Positions 6,185 to 6,370 of a stretch of DNA of 6,370 nucleotides are shown one piece after another. The notes under the pieces are model-generated. The model was not told the DNA's origin and searched no databases. It worked only from the letters and a program-made list of their open reading frames with translations. Position numbers and translations under genes: made by a program. The stretch is from contig JAGBUF010000108.1 of assembly GCA_017630975.1 (NCBI GenBank), positions 1 to 6,370 of the forward strand, written 5' to 3'. Position 1 is the first letter of the stretch. Each line of letters begins with the position of its first letter. This DNA is from Paraprevotella sp. (GTDB lineage Bacteria > Bacteroidota > Bacteroidia > Bacteroidales > Bacteroidaceae).

Positions 6185-6370
6185 TTATTTTTTCGTTTCT
6201 TTTCTTTTAAAGGAATATGGCAATAGTTTTTGTGTTTCACTTCCTTGTTGCCAGACCGGAATGGAATTTGATGATACCGGACTATAAACAAGTTCGTATA
6301 TCGGGATGTCTTTTTTCTCCTCTTTCCGGAGGGGAATCAAATCGGGATGAATCGGACAAATCTCTACCGG
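6185..6370 (-). CDS. C-terminal part of an unidentified gene upstream of metY (partial)
   Basis: On the - strand a frame is open from the right edge of the window to a TAA at 6187-6185, giving 61 residues and a stop, with the start outside the window. The deduced sequence has a protein-like composition, includes PIHPDLIPLRKEEKKDIPIY and ends in a basic tail, FKRKETKK. It stops 16 nt before the metY ATG and reads in the same direction, as expected for co-transcribed genes. I do not recognise the family. An open run of about 60 codons is expected by chance only about 5 percent of the time per frame, so coding is likely but not proven. The alternative is that this stretch is a structured leader of metY. 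Confidence 0.55.
   Translation of the reverse strand, partial: PVEICPIHPDLIPLRKEEKKDIPIYELVYSPVSSNSIPVWQQGSETQKLLPYSFKRKETKK

Noticed and set aside
6169..6291. Longer N-terminus of metY starting at the TTG at 6291
   Set aside because: The extra 41 residues are basic and low in family resemblance, TTG starts are rare in this group, and the ATG at 6168 gives the usual start and length. The extension would also overlap the upstream frame by about 100 nt.
6170..6370. SAM-I (S-box) riboswitch upstream of metY, suggested by a GGCAAC sequence at about 6252-6247 on the - strand
   Set aside because: The rest of the S-box consensus (the 5' GAGGGA block, the UGAAnCC kink-turn partner and the closing stem) is not found, and the stretch reads as an open frame.

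Overview
The window looks like a chromosomal segment from the order Bacteroidales (Bacteroides/Phocaeicola-like). The evidence is a fasciclin-domain lipoprotein with a Bacteroidetes-type lipobox, a 'VDLGLPSGTLWA' paralogue-family protein, start codons without Shine-Dalgarno sequences, and two matches to the Bacteroides sigma-factor -7 element TAnnTTTG in the one divergent intergenic region. The genus is inferred and was not tested by a search.

Layout from left to right: (1) an open frame running in from the left edge ends in an ATGA overlap with a 228-aa protein of the FISUMP/DUF1566-like family (+). (2) A convergent gap of about 100 bp holds a 16-bp hairpin that can serve as a terminator in both directions. 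(3) A DUF1846 (UPF0371) protein of 488 aa lies on the - strand. (4) A divergent intergenic region of about 170 bp carries one promoter-like element per strand. (5) A 716-aa lipoprotein (+) has two fasciclin-like domains and a C-terminal beta-rich module. (6) A convergent gap of about 200 bp holds a long perfect hairpin after the lipoprotein gene and a canonical hairpin-plus-T-tract terminator for the gene on the other side. (7) metY, the O-acetylhomoserine sulfhydrylase (homocysteine synthesis by direct sulfhydrylation), lies on the - strand. (8) The tail of another - strand reading frame runs to the right edge and stops 16 nt before metY, which suggests an operon.

The genes do not form one obvious system. 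The two sets of convergent neighbours are separated by terminators, so there appear to be four transcription units: the left-edge ORF with the FISUMP-like gene, DUF1846 alone, the fasciclin lipoprotein alone, and the unknown gene with metY. I see no rRNA or tRNA, CRISPR array, insertion sequence, integrase, reverse transcriptase or defence-type gene. No stretch longer than 300 bases lacks a gene. The points most worth a second look are the signal-less FISUMP-like protein with its overlapping upstream frame, the unlisted partner reading frame upstream of metY (which also folds as a pseudoknot on paper), and the modular fasciclin lipoprotein.
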